Notes: a model not told the origin generated them from the sequence alone. Numbered from the stretch's first letter, positions 20,088-32,052 are shown. The stretch: DNA of 64,000 nucleotides from Furcasterigmium furcatum (GCA_001599815.1 BCIA01000005.1:351088-415087), one strand, 5' to 3'. Numbers and translations are program-made.

Positions 20088-21575
20088 TCATTCGAAAAGG
20101 AACTGAGATAATCGCTTCCTCGCCTCCGCAGCGTCCCACTCGACCAAAACCCGGTTTTTCGATTCCTCGACCTTTGTTTTCACCATGGGCTCCATTGCAG
20201 CTCGTTCCTCTTCAGTCAAAAGCTGTATCCTTGTCTTCCACAGCTTATCCGCAGGAACGTCCTCTCCCCGCTCACCGAAGAATCTCTCGTCCAGGTACTT
20301 CCAGTAGATGGTGTCAAAGGCCCAGCTCTTTCTGGCCGCATAGTTGAGCCAGAAGCGGCCGGTAGCCCAACTCTCTCGCATGTACGCAGAAAGCAGTAGA
20401 GAACCAGGGCTTGCGTCTTTTTCTGCCTCTTCTATAGCCGAGAGCCAGGTCTGCAGCCGTCTTTCGTAGACGCTGGTCCAATCATCGATGCCATCATCCC
20501 ACATCTCGGGCACGTCAAGTAGCAGCCACCAAGGGGGGTCAAGGACGAACTGTGTTGGCCCGACGTATGCGAATTCCCAGTCGATGGCCCCAAGAACATG
20601 GTCATTCTCATCGACGATGACATTACTTGGCCGAAAATCATCGGACCAGAGATGGAACGGGCCAGATCCGTCTGGGGCCGGCAATGTTGTGCCAGCGTGC
20701 TTCCAGCGGGCTGACCAGTCATCTTCGGTAAATCCAAAAGTTGACAGTCGGCCTTGTTTGGCTAATCTGCGAAAGAGCTGGCGAGCCACGTATTTGGTCC
20801 TGCAGTCATCCTCCGACGATATCATGTCGTTGTGCTGGAAGAGGAGCGTCGCGATTTGCATTTCAGCCAACACCGTGTACCATTGATCGGCAGTCTGATA
20901 TGTGGTGCCCTTGGGTGGAAAGATTGATTTGGGAATGTTGGAAAGCTGAACCATGTTGCTCATGTTCAAGGTGAAAGGTCGTTCCTTGACATGGTACGAC
21001 CCGGGGCCCGTCTCGACCAGAGCTCCGATGCGTGGAAACGTGGTTTGTGCGAGTTGCAGAACACACCGTGCCATTTTGACGTATAGGAGCTTGAGCTGGT
21101 CTTCCGCGATGTCGGCTCGCAAGACAGGCGTGTCGTTGGGATCCTCGCGGGAAGCCTCGAGAGCCCGGCCCATACCTCGTCGAGACCCCAGGTCCTGGAT
21201 GATGATGAATGGGCCAATGTCAGGATCATTGCCGTATCTGAGAAGGTCTGGGATCGGAATATCGGTGCATTGGCTGATGCAAGCAGCGGTCGCCGCTTCA
21301 ACGAGAGTTTTCTCTTCAGGAAACACCGCTTGGTTGGGACAGGGGAGGCGAATGAGAACACTGGTGGAAAGGCCCTCAAGGCGTATGGGATATAGCACAT
21401 TGAAGCCGCCAATGATCAGAGGGGTGACCACGGTTGCAGGAGTTCCGAATGTTTTTGCGGCAAAGGATTCGATTTTGCGACAGGCTGAGGAAGACCGGAC
21501 CTGCTTCATTGCTTCCTCCCAGAGCTCGTCGCTCCGGTCCCATGCAAGATCGTCAGAGTCCTGTCGAGCTGCCAT
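20088..21575 (-). CDS. Phosphotransferase (APH/choline kinase-like) family protein
   Basis: The ATG at 21575 gives 495 residues; a longer frame upstream starts only with GTG. The fold is that of aminoglycoside-phosphotransferase-like kinases common in fungi. There is an N-lobe with GGFNVLYPIRL, an ATP-pocket region with FIIIQDLG, the catalytic-loop equivalent LWSDDFRPSNVIVD near residue 310, and the IDWEF metal-binding motif. These fungal paralogues have no assigned substrates, and resistance should not be inferred. The gene seems intact and single-exon. It lies at the right end of the NLR-rich block, between ankyrin debris and the DUF3435-like gene. Confidence 0.85.
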   Translation of the reverse strand: MAARQDSDDLAWDRSDELWEEAMKQVRSSSACRKIESFAAKTFGTPATVVTPLIIGGFNVLYPIRLEGLSTSVLIRLPCPNQAVFPEEKTLVEAATAACISQCTDIPIPDLLRYGNDPDIGPFIIIQDLGSRRGMGRALEASREDPNDTPVLRADIAEDQLKLLYVKMARCVLQLAQTTFPRIGALVETGPGSYHVKERPFTLNMSNMVQLSNIPKSIFPPKGTTYQTADQWYTVLAEMQIATLLFQHNDMISSEDDCRTKYVARQLFRRLAKQGRLSTFGFTEDDWSARWKHAGTTLPAPDGSGPFHLWSDDFRPSNVIVDENDHVLGAIDWEFAYVGPTQFVLDPPWWLLLDVPEMWDDGIDDWTSVYERRLQTWLSAIEEAEKDASPGSLLLSAYMRESWATGRFWLNYAARKSWAFDTIYWKYLDERFFGERGEDVPADKLWKTRIQLLTEEERAAMEPMVKTKVEESKNRVLVEWDAAEARKRLSQFLFE

Positions 21576-22300
21576 GCTGGAGAAGTGATGCGAACTTGTG
21601 AAGGCCGCTTTTAAAGAGAAGATGGAAAAAGCCAGGATGGAGGGCACAACGAAAGACCCCGAGTATGAAGCTGGTCAAGCTCGAAGGGACGAACAGTGTT
21701 GGTCGCGGTGAGGGAGGGGACGTGCAGCTTGAAACATGCCACGTCCAAGTTCCAACTGCCAGTTCTGAACGAGGTTCGGGCCGAACGAGATCGGCCTGAA
21801 TGGGGAACGGCAACCAATCGAAGCGAGGTGTCTGGCGCGCGCGACGACATGACCCACGACGCCCCACAAGCCACCTGATTTGGGTCTCATGGGGAGCTGC
21901 GCCAGACTGTTGGCAACATTTGGCAGCCAAAGCCGCCAAACGAGGGAAAGGAAACCAATCAATGATGGTTCGAAGCGATCATGATGGCCTTCAAAGATAT
22001 GACCGTTGTCCGCGGCCAACGTCGCAGGGACAGAGGCTCATGGGCGGCGAATACATGTGTATAAAACTCTGGGTTTTATGGCCATCAACTGTCAGAATCT
22101 TCCCATCATTCTCTCCATCATACCATCACTCGACATCAACCTCCTTTGTACCCACTGCCAGCATTCTGTTTTGTCCAGAGACGCCCCGAAATCCTGCTCA
22201 CGACCTTCTCACTTCACTGAAACAAGGCATGTTCCCAACGCATGGCTGCATCAGTTACAACATCAGCTGATTTTGATCAAGATACCCCGACTCCTACGCC
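21576..22300. other. Intergenic region, likely promoters
   Basis: No domain-bearing frame is present. The region includes the promoter of the minus-strand kinase-like gene and the upstream part of the short plus-strand frame at 22301. Confidence 0.4.
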
Positions 22301-22513
22301 ATGTCTTCCAACCGCGAGTCTCGCGACAGCGAAGGCACGTACCAGAATGACTGCGAAAATGCGATGATCGCGGCTGGCGACGCCAGTCGGGAGAAACGCC
22401 AGAAGGGGAGGGAGGCAAGGGAGAAGAAGAAAGAAGACGACAAGCAGGTGGCATCAAAGGAAGCCATGTTCGATGCTGGACAGGCGAGTCGTGAGAAACG
22501 CAAGAAGAAATGA
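22301..22513 (+). CDS. Small charged protein of unknown function
   Basis: This is a 70-residue frame with ATG start and TGA stop. The composition is extremely rich in lysine, arginine and glutamate, with a duplicated ASREKR motif at about residues 28-33 and 62-67. It looks like a short helical, possibly nuclear protein, but no family is recognised and it could be a chance frame. It overlaps no other supported gene. Confidence 0.3.
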   Translation: MSSNRESRDSEGTYQNDCENAMIAAGDASREKRQKGREAREKKKEDDKQVASKEAMFDAGQASREKRKKK

Positions 22514-22848
22514 GCTTTCTCAGTTCAGCCACCGACTCTCACCGACTTGCAAGGCGAGGAAGCCAGAACTGGCACAACGATGGACTGGCTGTGTGATGAA
22601 TAATTACTATGGGCGTGTTGTTTGGAGGAAATCCGGACTTTCTCTGTTTCATACGCCTAGCATCCTCTATCGTGGCCATGCAGCCCCGGCTGTGTCCTGT
22701 CGTCCTCGCGGTGTTCTCATCCGCCACTGTCTGCCGTCGTACCGCATCCTGCAGCGGCTATACAAGCCTCAGAACGTCATACAATGCTGTCTTCGACGGC
22801 CCAATGTTGGGCCCCGGACGCACACGGTCGAGCCTGATTGTCGTCCAC
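22514..22848. other. No gene; beyond the 3' end of the DUF3435-like gene
   Basis: The minus strand was searched for a continuation of the DUF3435-like protein (the catalytic C-terminal half), but the frames contain stops and no clear conserved block. Confidence 0.35.
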
Positions 22849-24031
22849 CTAACGGAATAGGGCTCTATCATAAAGGACTTTTCGGAGAGGTAAGCGTACT
22901 ACCAGCTCGCCCGCCTCGATTTCCACATTGTCCAGCTGCTCAGTAGAGACGAGGTTGGATGCCTGGAAGGCACGGCGCTGGAACAAGGTGGCCAAGAGGA
23001 GGGCGCAAAGGCTGAAAGGATCAGAAGATGTTTCGGCGACGAAGCTGGTCTTGCTGCTGCAGGTCAGCCGCTTCCGTGCCAAGCAGGCCGGGCGGCCAAG
23101 TAGATACCACCTACCCTATCATCAACTGAATAAGAAGATTTCGCGATCTTTCGTCATGGCAACTCTCCAGCACGACTTGAATGTCTCCGAAGCATAGCTG
23201 CAAGATATCTTGTGGTCGGGCACCAGTAGAGACGAGGAGGGAGTGAAAAAGTTGTTCGTGAAGACTCCGGAATGGGTGAGGATTGTACGACCCTCTCGAC
23301 GTATGAGCGGCTGCCTCGACCGGCCCCTCAGGGAGTAGGGCAAGGCCCTCTACGTCGACGTGTTCGGCACCCCTGAAGACAGCAATGTCAGCGGCCTCCG
23401 TGTTGGCCTCCGTGTCGACCTCTGTGGTTGCATTAGACCTTTCATTGTCTGTATTGAAGACCCCGTTTTTGGGCGAGATGGAATCGTCCGAATCGGAAGA
23501 TGCATCCTGTAGGCGTTGGCGTTGCGTTGAAGCTTCCATCCCTCGTCGATCCTGGAAGTCTTTCAACCACTGGCTGTCCATATCTGGAGCGCTTGAAGTC
23601 CAAGCTATATGCACTGGATCGGACAGTCTTTGTCGCCTCATATCCTCAGTCGCACATTGACCGAGCCGCTGCCCAACAGCATACTTTCTTGCGAAGATTA
23701 ATCTGTTCGCAATCCGCCTGCTCGCAGTGAATCCCATCGGGTCTAGCAGCGGGGGTCTGAAAGGCAGACGTTTCAGTGCCGCCACGGAGAGACGGGCCTC
23801 CGCATCCTTCTGGCTGTCGATCGGGTAGGTTCGGACCAGACCCTTCATAAGGGGACAAAGTAGCTCCTTTGATTGCGTTTCCGTGAAGATCCACAAAGAC
23901 CGTATCAAGGCTGCCTCAACATGCTCGCGAGGTAGCAAGCAGCGACAAATAGCGAAGTCCAACTGGCATAAGACCTCTCCAATCCGATGGCCCCGTACTC
24001 TGCCGCAAATTCTGGTAAAGATTGCATCCAT
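22849..24031 (-). CDS. DUF3435-like (tyrosine-recombinase/Starship captain-type) protein, apparently 3' truncated
   Basis: Two exons, about 24031-23115 and 23056-22849, join in frame across a 58-nt intron (GTAGGT, branch GCTGAC, CTGCAG) to give 374 residues. The region around residues 250-300 (LLVSTGARPQDILQL, then FGDIQVVL) and exon 2 (DPFSLCALLLA, AFQASNL, LPLRKVLYDRALFR) follow the order of conserved blocks in DUF3435 proteins. That domain is the tyrosine recombinase of Starship elements. The frame ends right after the VFR-like block, before the part that should hold the C-terminal catalytic arginine and tyrosine, so the protein is probably inactive or has unrecognised 3' exons. The start is uncertain; the first in-frame ATG is at 24031. 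Confidence 0.5.
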
Positions 24032-24142
24032 GGTCGTTCGACTGTTGCGTTCGAAGCATTCGAGATTTTTTGGCACGTCCCAGCGGCCGCGACCTGGGCT
24101 CCCGATGATCCCCTCCGTGTTTGGCGTTTTCTCTTGGGGCAA

Positions 24143-25202
24143 GGCGGGCGGAATCGCGGCCGCATTGAAATGCGATTGTGGTGGTCAGACATAGTAGCGA
24201 GGAGGCTGGCTCCTAGGTTGGAGATCTTGAGTGGGAAACGATGATTCAGGTTGCCAACGCTGACGGAAGGGGGCTCCCCTTTCTTTTATCCTTCAGGGTG
24301 AGAGGGGCTGGTTTATGGCGCGTCCGGACCTGGCGGCGGAATGTCCAGAAATAGCAAGGTAAGGCAGTGCCACAGTTGCTGACCCCACTGGCACCCCGCT
24401 GTGAGGCGCGGCTTTCTTGTTACAGCACCACCCCACGAGGCCTCCGCTCCCTTGAGAAAGAGGCGGATGGGATGGTTCAGCCAGGAACGCCCGGATACTC
24501 TACGGATTGTCAACGGGAAGAGGGTTGGGATGAAGCAGTAAGTATTTAGGGCTCTGCACGCCTCTCGGGTTTGCAGAGTTGTTCCTTCATCTCCATCTCC
24601 TTGGCCCGTTGCTCCGTGACTCCGCCGCAGATGTATTGGCCGTGTTCGAAGCCTCCGCCATTGCTCGCACCCGCTCACCGTTAGGTCGTCCGATATCAAG
24701 CTCCATCCAGTAGTTCAATCGATCAGTGCGTCTCCCCGGGCGATCTGTTCCCGGTCCTGTTGATTCTTGCCCGGGTCGCCATATTCCATCTGGCGCCTGG
24801 CCCTCAGCTCGGCGGCGTGCCGCATGCTGACAACTTTTTGGAGGCCGCCGGGATCATCGACGCCTGTAGCCTGTCTCGCATGTGAGCCGTTCGGCAGTAC
24901 TGGCTCGAGGAGGCTTCGCCTTGCTCGTTTCTGTTCCTGCCTTGGCAGCGCCTCGGCGGAAAGTACAGAAACAAACCGGGAAACAGATTCAAAGAATTCT
25001 AGCCGTATTTGAAAGTCGGGTGGGAAGGTTCATCACCATCAAGTCTGGAACCGACAAACACGTACCATAAGTGTGAAACCGCACTGAACATTGCCACTGG
25101 TCCCATACTTAAAACATAATATTAAAAAGAAGTAGCTTATGTATTTGGAATTATACAGTAGCAGATACATTCTCCATTCCGGATCTCCCCAAGTGCCTGT
25201 CA
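24143..25202. other. Gene-poor stretch with one weak minus-strand frame
   Basis: A minus-strand frame open from about 25020 to 24742 has a helical, charged composition (SVLSAEALPRQEQKRAR, then a QMEYGDP segment). It might be an upstream exon of the DUF3435-like gene or another relic. I found no intron that joins it convincingly. Confidence 0.3.
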
Positions 25203-26887
25203 TTATCCCCCAACCACTGAGATATATTGAAAGAATGCATTACTGAGGCGGAGGTAAGCTAGATGGGAAGAAAGAAAAATGTTAGCACTCTGGTAACTAG
25301 GCGGGGAGAGGGGGGTTACGTACTGCCAGCTATCTCTCTCGTCTGGCGTACGTCGCCGATCATGGTGTTGAGCCACGCCTGACTCTGATGAAGCTTTTGT
25401 AATGCATTCTCGTCCATCAAGAGAAAACCTTCGGGCACGAGACACTTCGAGGGGGAGAGATACCTCGGGCCGTATAAGCGACATCGTGCAGCGCGAAGCT
25501 TGTCCTCGCCGTCGGACAGATGTAGAATATCCTCCAATCTTTTTGCCTCCCGGAGCAGACGGCGCTGCTGCCGCTTCCCTTCCCTGTCGTTCGTACTGGC
25601 ACGTTTGATTTTCGCCACGATACGTGGTGTCTCAATACTGTAGATGTTGTTCAGCGCTGCCAGCGCTGCCAGCACTTCAGTATCCTCGTGGTCGACAGAC
25701 CGTCGGCGGCAGGACTCGATGTCCCGGGCCGGCAGGCATGTCGCCGCCGAGCAGAATGTGGTCAGCGTGGTCGCCAGATCGCGCAACTCTTCCAGAGCTC
25801 CCTGTGCCTCTTCCAACCATACCTTGGGCTGGTCCAAATAACCGGCATGCCCCGGCTCAAGTTGCCACATCTTTAGCAGGGCCACGGGGATACTCTCTGG
25901 AATGTCATACTTGTGCCTATTGGCAATGCGCTCCGTACCAACGGTGTAGACTTTGTGTAGCTCTGCACCCATGCGGGCCAATGTTTCCAGGGGAACCATC
26001 TTGGGAAGGATTATGTTCCCGTACCTTTGCCCCGCGACCTCGGCCATTGCTATTAGTATCTCCCCTTGGGATCGGAGCCATTCCAGCGTGGGCTCCATCT
26101 CGGCAAACGTTCCCAAATCATACAACACTTGCAAAGGCTCGGGAAGGATTTCCGAATCCGCCTCTGGACTTTTCAGCGAAACGAGCGTAACTCCTAGGTC
26201 GTACCAACGTTCTGCGCACATGCTGGGATATGTCGGCTGAGGGAAGTCTAGCTCTATGTCGCTGCAAAGCCCGGCGTAAAACGCCGCGGTTACAATGGTC
26301 TCTAATATAGACGCTTGACGTAGGAGGAGCTGGTGCAAGACCTCGGGGAGTTGGTTCTTGAATCTGGCTCGCTCGAACTGAACAGCCTTGGGAAGACGGT
26401 CATCATGAACCAGAAAAAGATCTGCAACGGTGAAATCGTTAACATCATCCGCAGCGCGAAAGGGCGGACGGAGAGCGAAGAGGAAACCCAACGCACCATG
26501 TCCTTGTCCGGAGGTTTCGGTGATGAGCGTATGCATTATATGGCCCGCTGGCGCCAATGCGTTATTCTTGACGTTTTCGGATATCTCCTCGAGGGTCTTG
26601 TTTAAACGGAGGAGCCGTGCGAGGGGGCGAGGCGCGCCGCTAGTGAGGTATGTCCGGCCCTTGCGCCCGGGACGGTGACGACTACTGCGTGGTCGGCCCA
26701 AGGAGCGGCCACGAGAGAAGCGTGACGACCTTAAAGAAGCCGTCTGCTCGCGCAAGGTCAACAAGGCCAAGCCCTCCTGCGTATGGTCCATGAGGGCGGC
26801 CACATCGGATTCCACACTGCCTGCCGCTCCCCATTTGCTCGGGAACGGAGACTTGTCGTCGCCGTTGAGGACTGTTAGGCAGGTCAT
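25203..26887 (-). CDS. Unknown 539-residue protein
   Basis: The first ATG is at 26887; the upstream extension has only GTG. Exon 1 (26887-25324) is followed by a strong 65-nt intron (GTACGT donor, GCTAAC branch, pyrimidine tract, CTAG acceptor). A short last exon (25258-25203) ends near SVVGG. Residues 60-95 are very rich in arginine and serine and could be a nuclear-localisation or nucleic-acid-binding segment. The rest is predicted helical without a family I recognise, and no signal peptide is apparent. It lies between the DUF3435-like gene and a chromodomain gene on the same strand, which might hint at a mobile-element or chromatin context, but this is only inference. Confidence 0.55.
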
Positions 26888-27215
26888 GGTTTTGTCGTCC
26901 GGGGTGTGGGTCTTAAGCGAGAATAATAGTAGAGAATGATTTGGAAGTGGTCGACGGAAGGGGGCAGCTGTGCTTTTAAGCACGTCTAAAAGTGTTACGG
27001 GCTACAGCCCGCGCCCACCCGCCCCCTTCTCCCCCCCTTTCCCCCCTTTTCCGGGTCCACAGAACCAATGCCCCTCTCCTCCCATTTACTCCCCCCCCGG
27101 TCCAGACACAGCCCCCGCGCCGAGGGGCGGTTTATGGGACTATCATTGACCCTCCTGGCTCGTAAAACGTCGGTCCATTTAGTCTATTTCCGCCACTGCA
27201 TTGTTGCTCATCTAC
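26888..27215. other. Spacer with C-rich tract
   Basis: This region separates the unknown protein from the chromodomain gene on the same strand. A strongly pyrimidine-rich, C-heavy tract lies at about 27003-27055 on the plus strand. No gene is seen. Confidence 0.5.
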
Positions 27216-28191
27216 CTAAGTCTTACGAGGTCGTCCTCGACTTCGTGCGTTGGCATTGCCGAGTTTCCTCGACTCCGAAGTCAGCTTCGCAATCCTACCC
27301 TGCTTTGCCGGCGGTTTCGTTCGTACCCCAAATGCAGCTTCAAACGCCTTGATCAGTTCAGGGGCGTCCATATCGTCCACCGATACAAGAGTTGGCTTCC
27401 ACTTGACCATGTAGTGCACCTTTCCGCTGATAACTTCTGTACCAATGACGGCATCAATCTCCCATTCTCCATCGCCTGTCACAGCAGTAGGTTGATCCTG
27501 CTCTCCATCCGAGGCGGCGTCCATTGTTGAATCGTCCGCCTGAAGATCAGTCGCGTCTACCCTGAATGGATCGTTCTGGCCCAATGGTGCCTCGGCTGAG
27601 ATTGTTATGCCGCTGTCGTCTGTGTTACATTAGTAGGCTGAACTTGATAATGCTGCCCGAACCTACCCAATGTGTCCATGGCCGTTTCACCAGTACCTTC
27701 CGTATACAAGGTACATGGTGCATGTGAGGCCGGAAGCCCGTGGTGGCTACTCGTGAAAGACACGGACGGAGTCGGAAGACCTAGACAAGGGGTAACTCCC
27801 ACAGCAGGGACCGGCACGCCCTCCCCGGGAAGAGCACCGGCAAGAGTCGTACGCGCAGTTCCCGGCTCATGCCCTGGCTGCGATGAGATGCCTGGATTCA
27901 ACCCGTTGGAGCCGTGATCATCTCCATGCCCAGTGGTTGGTTTTTTTGGATACTCTGCATGAATTAGCATAAGGATGATTTACTACAAGTTACCAACGAA
28001 CCTGAGAAGCTCCCATGCTCATGCGGAGGCGCCACTGTACGATCTAACTCAGTCCCTCTGTCTCCGTGGGGGAGGTCCGATGAGGGGACCTCATCGGGTA
28101 GAGGTTTAGGGCCCAATACAGGCTGCCGAGTTCCGCCACGACATGACGAAGAGCGAGTTGCAGGATCGTAGTGCACGATTCTCAGATTCAT
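27216..28191 (-). CDS. Chromodomain-like protein
   Basis: Three exons (28191-28002, 27954-27667 and 27619-27216) join in frame to give about 293 residues. Both introns are 47 nt, with CTAAT branch points. The C-terminal exon holds EWEIDAVIGTEVISG, then VHYMVKWK, followed by a helix AFEAAFG. This is the layout of a chromo or chromo-shadow domain (aromatic cage W-E-I ... Y-x-V-K-W). The tail ends in an RGRPRKT AT-hook-like basic stretch. The N-terminal 190 residues are low-complexity (Pro, Gly, Ser, Thr). A longer frame upstream begins with GTG only. Such chromodomains occur both in heterochromatin proteins and in LTR-retrotransposon integrases; no integrase is present here. Confidence 0.65.
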
Positions 28192-29893
28192 GATGACAAT
28201 GAGGCAAAGATTATAGCCACCGACGGCGAAAATGCATGCGGAACAGTGGAACGAGGGTGTGCTCACTGGGATGCCGGCAGAGCTTGAGGCACCTCCGAGC
28301 GCGCAGAGATGGGGGGAGCCGAAATTTGTAGAAATCTTGGATGGTAGCCCAGAGTCCTCAACTTCCGTTTTAGGAAATCACCTTTCCGGAAAAGCGAGGG
28401 ACTTTCCCTCCGTGGCGAAGAGCGAGCTATGTCCAAAAGGGGCACACCGGCTGAGGGCGAAGCATCTCATACCGTTTTAGGTATCTCAGGCTCGAAGCGA
28501 AGGATTGCCTAATTGGTAGTAGTTGTATGAAGAGTGCAAGATTCGTCAGTCAGGGCGTATTCAATGGGAGGCTTACGTTGGATTGCTTCCTCCCCTTTCA
28601 TCTCCCTTCGTCCGGTCCCACGACGATCGTCAGGGGGAGACACGTTGGCTCATTACTCCCTGCTGACGTGGCTCTCGAGGGATCATGCGTTGGCGATTTA
28701 AGCTGCAGATGGCGCCTGGTTTAGGAAAGTCCACGCGAGGACCCAGCGAGTTCCCTGGCTATCGCCGCATGATGATCCGCCTAGCTGGAATCACGCGGTC
28801 ATTGACAAGGTGGACTCCGCTTGGGCCGCAGAGGAGGCTTCCACTAGCTTCCTCGCCGATCCTCCCTCGCTCGTTCTTTACCCAATGATAGTTACTTCTT
28901 CGTGGCCGAAGCGCTGTTCTCAGCAGAGCCAAGCCTCTTCGGCATCGGATCCTTTGTTGAGTTCGTATCCGTGGAGGGCCAAGACGATGCGGGAATATCT
29001 CCATGGGCTGATGCAATGAGAGGTCAGTGCATACGAGTCAGCCTCAGGGGCTGCGCGTAAGACGAGTGTGACGGACTCGCCGAGGGGGTGCCTAAGCGTA
29101 CGTTGGCATGCTAGGCTGTGACTCGGCACCTCTCGCAAACCGAAACGTCAATGTGGCAAGATAGATGCCGCGGCGTGCCTGTGGGCCCTGGAATTGGAGC
29201 AGCGGACAATGGCCGAGGGTGCTATTTCTGGCCCTCGGATTGATAAGCGGAAATGAGAGGCCTCCGGTGCTTCGTGACTGGTGCTGAGGAGGCGGGATAG
29301 GCGGCGCTTTTGGAGAGCCAGGATCCGGGTGATGGGGTTGATGGAATCCCGGAAGACGCCCTGGTTGCTCCTTGGTTTGTTGTGCAAGGCGTATTCGTCC
29401 CTTCCCAGGGCCTTGTCGGAAAACGGTCGGGAGCGGCTTGCTCTTGGCTGGACGCGTGGCGGCGTGCGGGCAACATAAGTCATGGATGCAGTGGGTCAGG
29501 AACCGTTGCGATGCCAGCAGCGAGCGTACGATGTGTCTGCGAAACGTTAGCAAAAGGGCATGATGAGGGCCTCAAGATTCGAAAAGGTACAGAAGTGAAG
29601 AGGTCGTTACGGTGACGCTGGCAGACACGAAAACGAGACGGTTGACCAGGTCCTTGTTTGGGGCCAACGGCAGAAAACTTGTCAGGGCCAGAAACAGGGA
29701 CTTGAGGAGGGAGTGTCGTTGATTTTATAGCCGGCAGAAAAAGATACGTACCTCGGAACTGGACGGCAGAAAAGGTACGTACTCTGTGGGGCCCTCCGAG
29801 GTTGGTTGGGGCGTGCTGGGACCCACATGTGACCGCCATTTCCTGAGGAGGAAACCGCCAAAGAGGGCGGGCAGTCCACACGGAAGAAGATTC
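28192..29893. other. 1.7 kb without a supportable gene
   Basis: Overlapping frames of 60-150 codons exist on both strands, but none has a family motif or a coherent exon chain. A plus-strand frame near 28880-29070 has a protein-like composition (SLFGIGSFVEFVSVEGQDD) and could be a relic. Confidence 0.35.
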
Positions 29894-29937
29894 CTTTAAT
29901 AATAACTAGCCCTTTCGGTAAAAGCCTAACATATAGG
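29894..29937 (+). repeat. 44-bp direct repeat, copy 1
   Basis: It contains the core CCCTTTCGGTAAAAGCC and matches 31364-31407 with two C/T differences. Confidence 0.8.
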
Positions 29938-29975
29938 GTAGAAAAATAGACCCTATCCCACCCTAAACCCTAAGC
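29935..29975 (+). repeat. 41-bp direct repeat with CCCTAA motifs, copy 1
   Basis: It contains GGGTAGAAAAATAGACCC and ends with two CCCTAA-like units. It matches 32280-32319 apart from one base change and one indel. Confidence 0.8.
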
Positions 29976-31363
29976 TTAAATAGCGGCCGGTCTATTTTGG
30001 CGAGATAGAGCGCTTATACTATATATAATAGAAGCTACCGACTTACGTTAAGGTATTTTTTTAGTGTGGCCTATTTATAGCGGAAATAGAACGGGGTTAA
30101 GCGCTCCTTATTTATCTCTTTTTGGTTTACCTTAAATAAGGCGTTCTAGGATATAGTTTCCGCTATTAATATAGCCGTCGCCTACTTTACTAGCCGGCTA
30201 AACGTAGCGTAAATATGCTAGAGAGCCTTATTATTATTTTTATTTAGGTTATTAGTTATACCGTAGATTAGGGACTAAAGGAAATCCTTCTTTTTAGTAA
30301 AGTCTTATAGGTAGGCGGCGGCCCCTAGTTATTAGAGCTATAGGTTTAGTACGGCTAGGTTATCCTCTTCCTCTATTACGTCCGCCTCTTTTTTATAGAT
30401 CTTAAGCCCCTTTACTTAGAACTTAGCTATAGCCTCCTAAAGATCCGGCTTAACTACGGCCCGTCTATCCTCGCCGTATACCTCGAAATATTTACTTTAG
30501 ATTCTAGACTTAAATAGTCGCTAGAAGAAGATATCCCGCCTCTATAGTCCGCCGTTATCCTCTATCGCTATATAAGCCTTAGAAAGCCTACCTACTTTTA
30601 AATTAGGTTTCTATCTATATTCTAATTAAAGGTGCTTTTAAATTCTTTTTCTACTAGACCCTACGAATAGGTATTTATACCGGTAGATATAGCGGTAACT
30701 ATTAGTCCTTAGAGTTCTAAGTATTTTAATCGGCTTTTAGTCCTCTCCGGGTAGCGGTATCTCGCCCGTTTGATACTCGCCGTCTAATATATTAAGCTTA
30801 GCCGCCTAGTCCTAGATACGCCTGATTTTAGTAGCGTCTAGCTTATAAGGGTTATTTTAGAGGTAAGTGTATATCTATAATCGGAAGAGTAGTGTCTTAT
30901 ACGTTAGGCAGCCGAGAAGTCGAAAATCGGGTATAAGCTAGAGGTACTCTATGTTAGCGATGTAAGTTGATAGAACACCGAGTCTAAAACTTAGGCGAGT
31001 TTTTACTCTCTTATCCTTACTATGCCCTACCCCCTTTTATCGCCGTCGATATCATCCTTATCCGACCCCTAATATTAATAGTACCCTTATTAGCCCCCGT
31101 CGTCGTCGTCTATGCTTAGGCCTAATAATATCGGAATTTAACGCCCCGGAATATTACGTACTTACCGCCTCTAGACTCTGTCTACGCACTATTAAACTAC
31201 TTAATTGGTTTTCCTTATATCTTATTACCCTAAATCTTAGTTTTTATCGCCCTCTCGCCTCCGCTGGCCGAGAATTTAGAGAGTTTCCGAAATTACCGGC
31301 AGCCCTCTAAGGAATTACCGGTAGCACTTATATCCTGCTAGCGCTATCTAATTTCCTATATAA

Positions 31364-31407
31364 CTTTAATAACAACCAGCCCTTTCGGTAAAAGCCTAAC
31401 ATATAGG
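31364..31407 (+). repeat. 44-bp direct repeat, copy 2
   Basis: Second copy of the sequence at 29894-29937, 1470 bp to the right in the same orientation. Confidence 0.8.
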
Positions 31408-32052
31408 AAACCACTAGGGCCCTAAGGGCGAGACTCTTAGCCCCTATAAGGCCTATCGATAGGCCTTATAGCTACTATAGGGCTAGGCCTAGGATAGGCC
31501 ATAAAGACGTCTATAGAGCAGCCTCTAGGCGTTAGATCTAGCGTTACGACCTATTATCTTAAGCCCTGAAAAAAGCCCTATCTAGCCGAGCTGATCTAGA
31601 CGTTAAATCTAAGCCTATCGTCCCTACCCCGAGCCCCCAGGGATCCTAGGAGCCCTAGAGCAACCAGCCCAGCCAGCCCTAACCCTAGGGAGCCCTAAGG
31701 GCTAACTTTTTAGCTACTCTAGGGGCCTCTAGATACTACTACGACGTCTAGATAGTAGCTATTAATAAGGACTCCTCTAGGGAAGACGCCCACGCCACCC
31801 TTATAGAGGCTGCCAACGAGAAAAAGAGAAAATACAGGGCTTTAGGCTCGTTTTTTAAGCCCCTCATCTTTAGTACAGGGGGCCTTATAGAATAGGAGAC
31901 GGCCCAGACCTATAAGGGCCTTTAGAAGCTCTTAGGGCCTACCACAGCCCGTTGGATGGACAGTTCTATAGGCCTAGGCCTACTACGCGCTAAGGCAGCC
32001 GTAGCAGCCTCTATCGCAAAGGACTGCCCTCGGAATAAGGCCTTATAACGGG

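Noticed and set aside
29092..29881. Minus-strand frames of 110-150 codons near 29.1-29.9 kb
   Set aside because: Several frames overlap with similar lengths and arginine/proline-rich composition; none has a motif or supported splice sites, so they look like chance frames.
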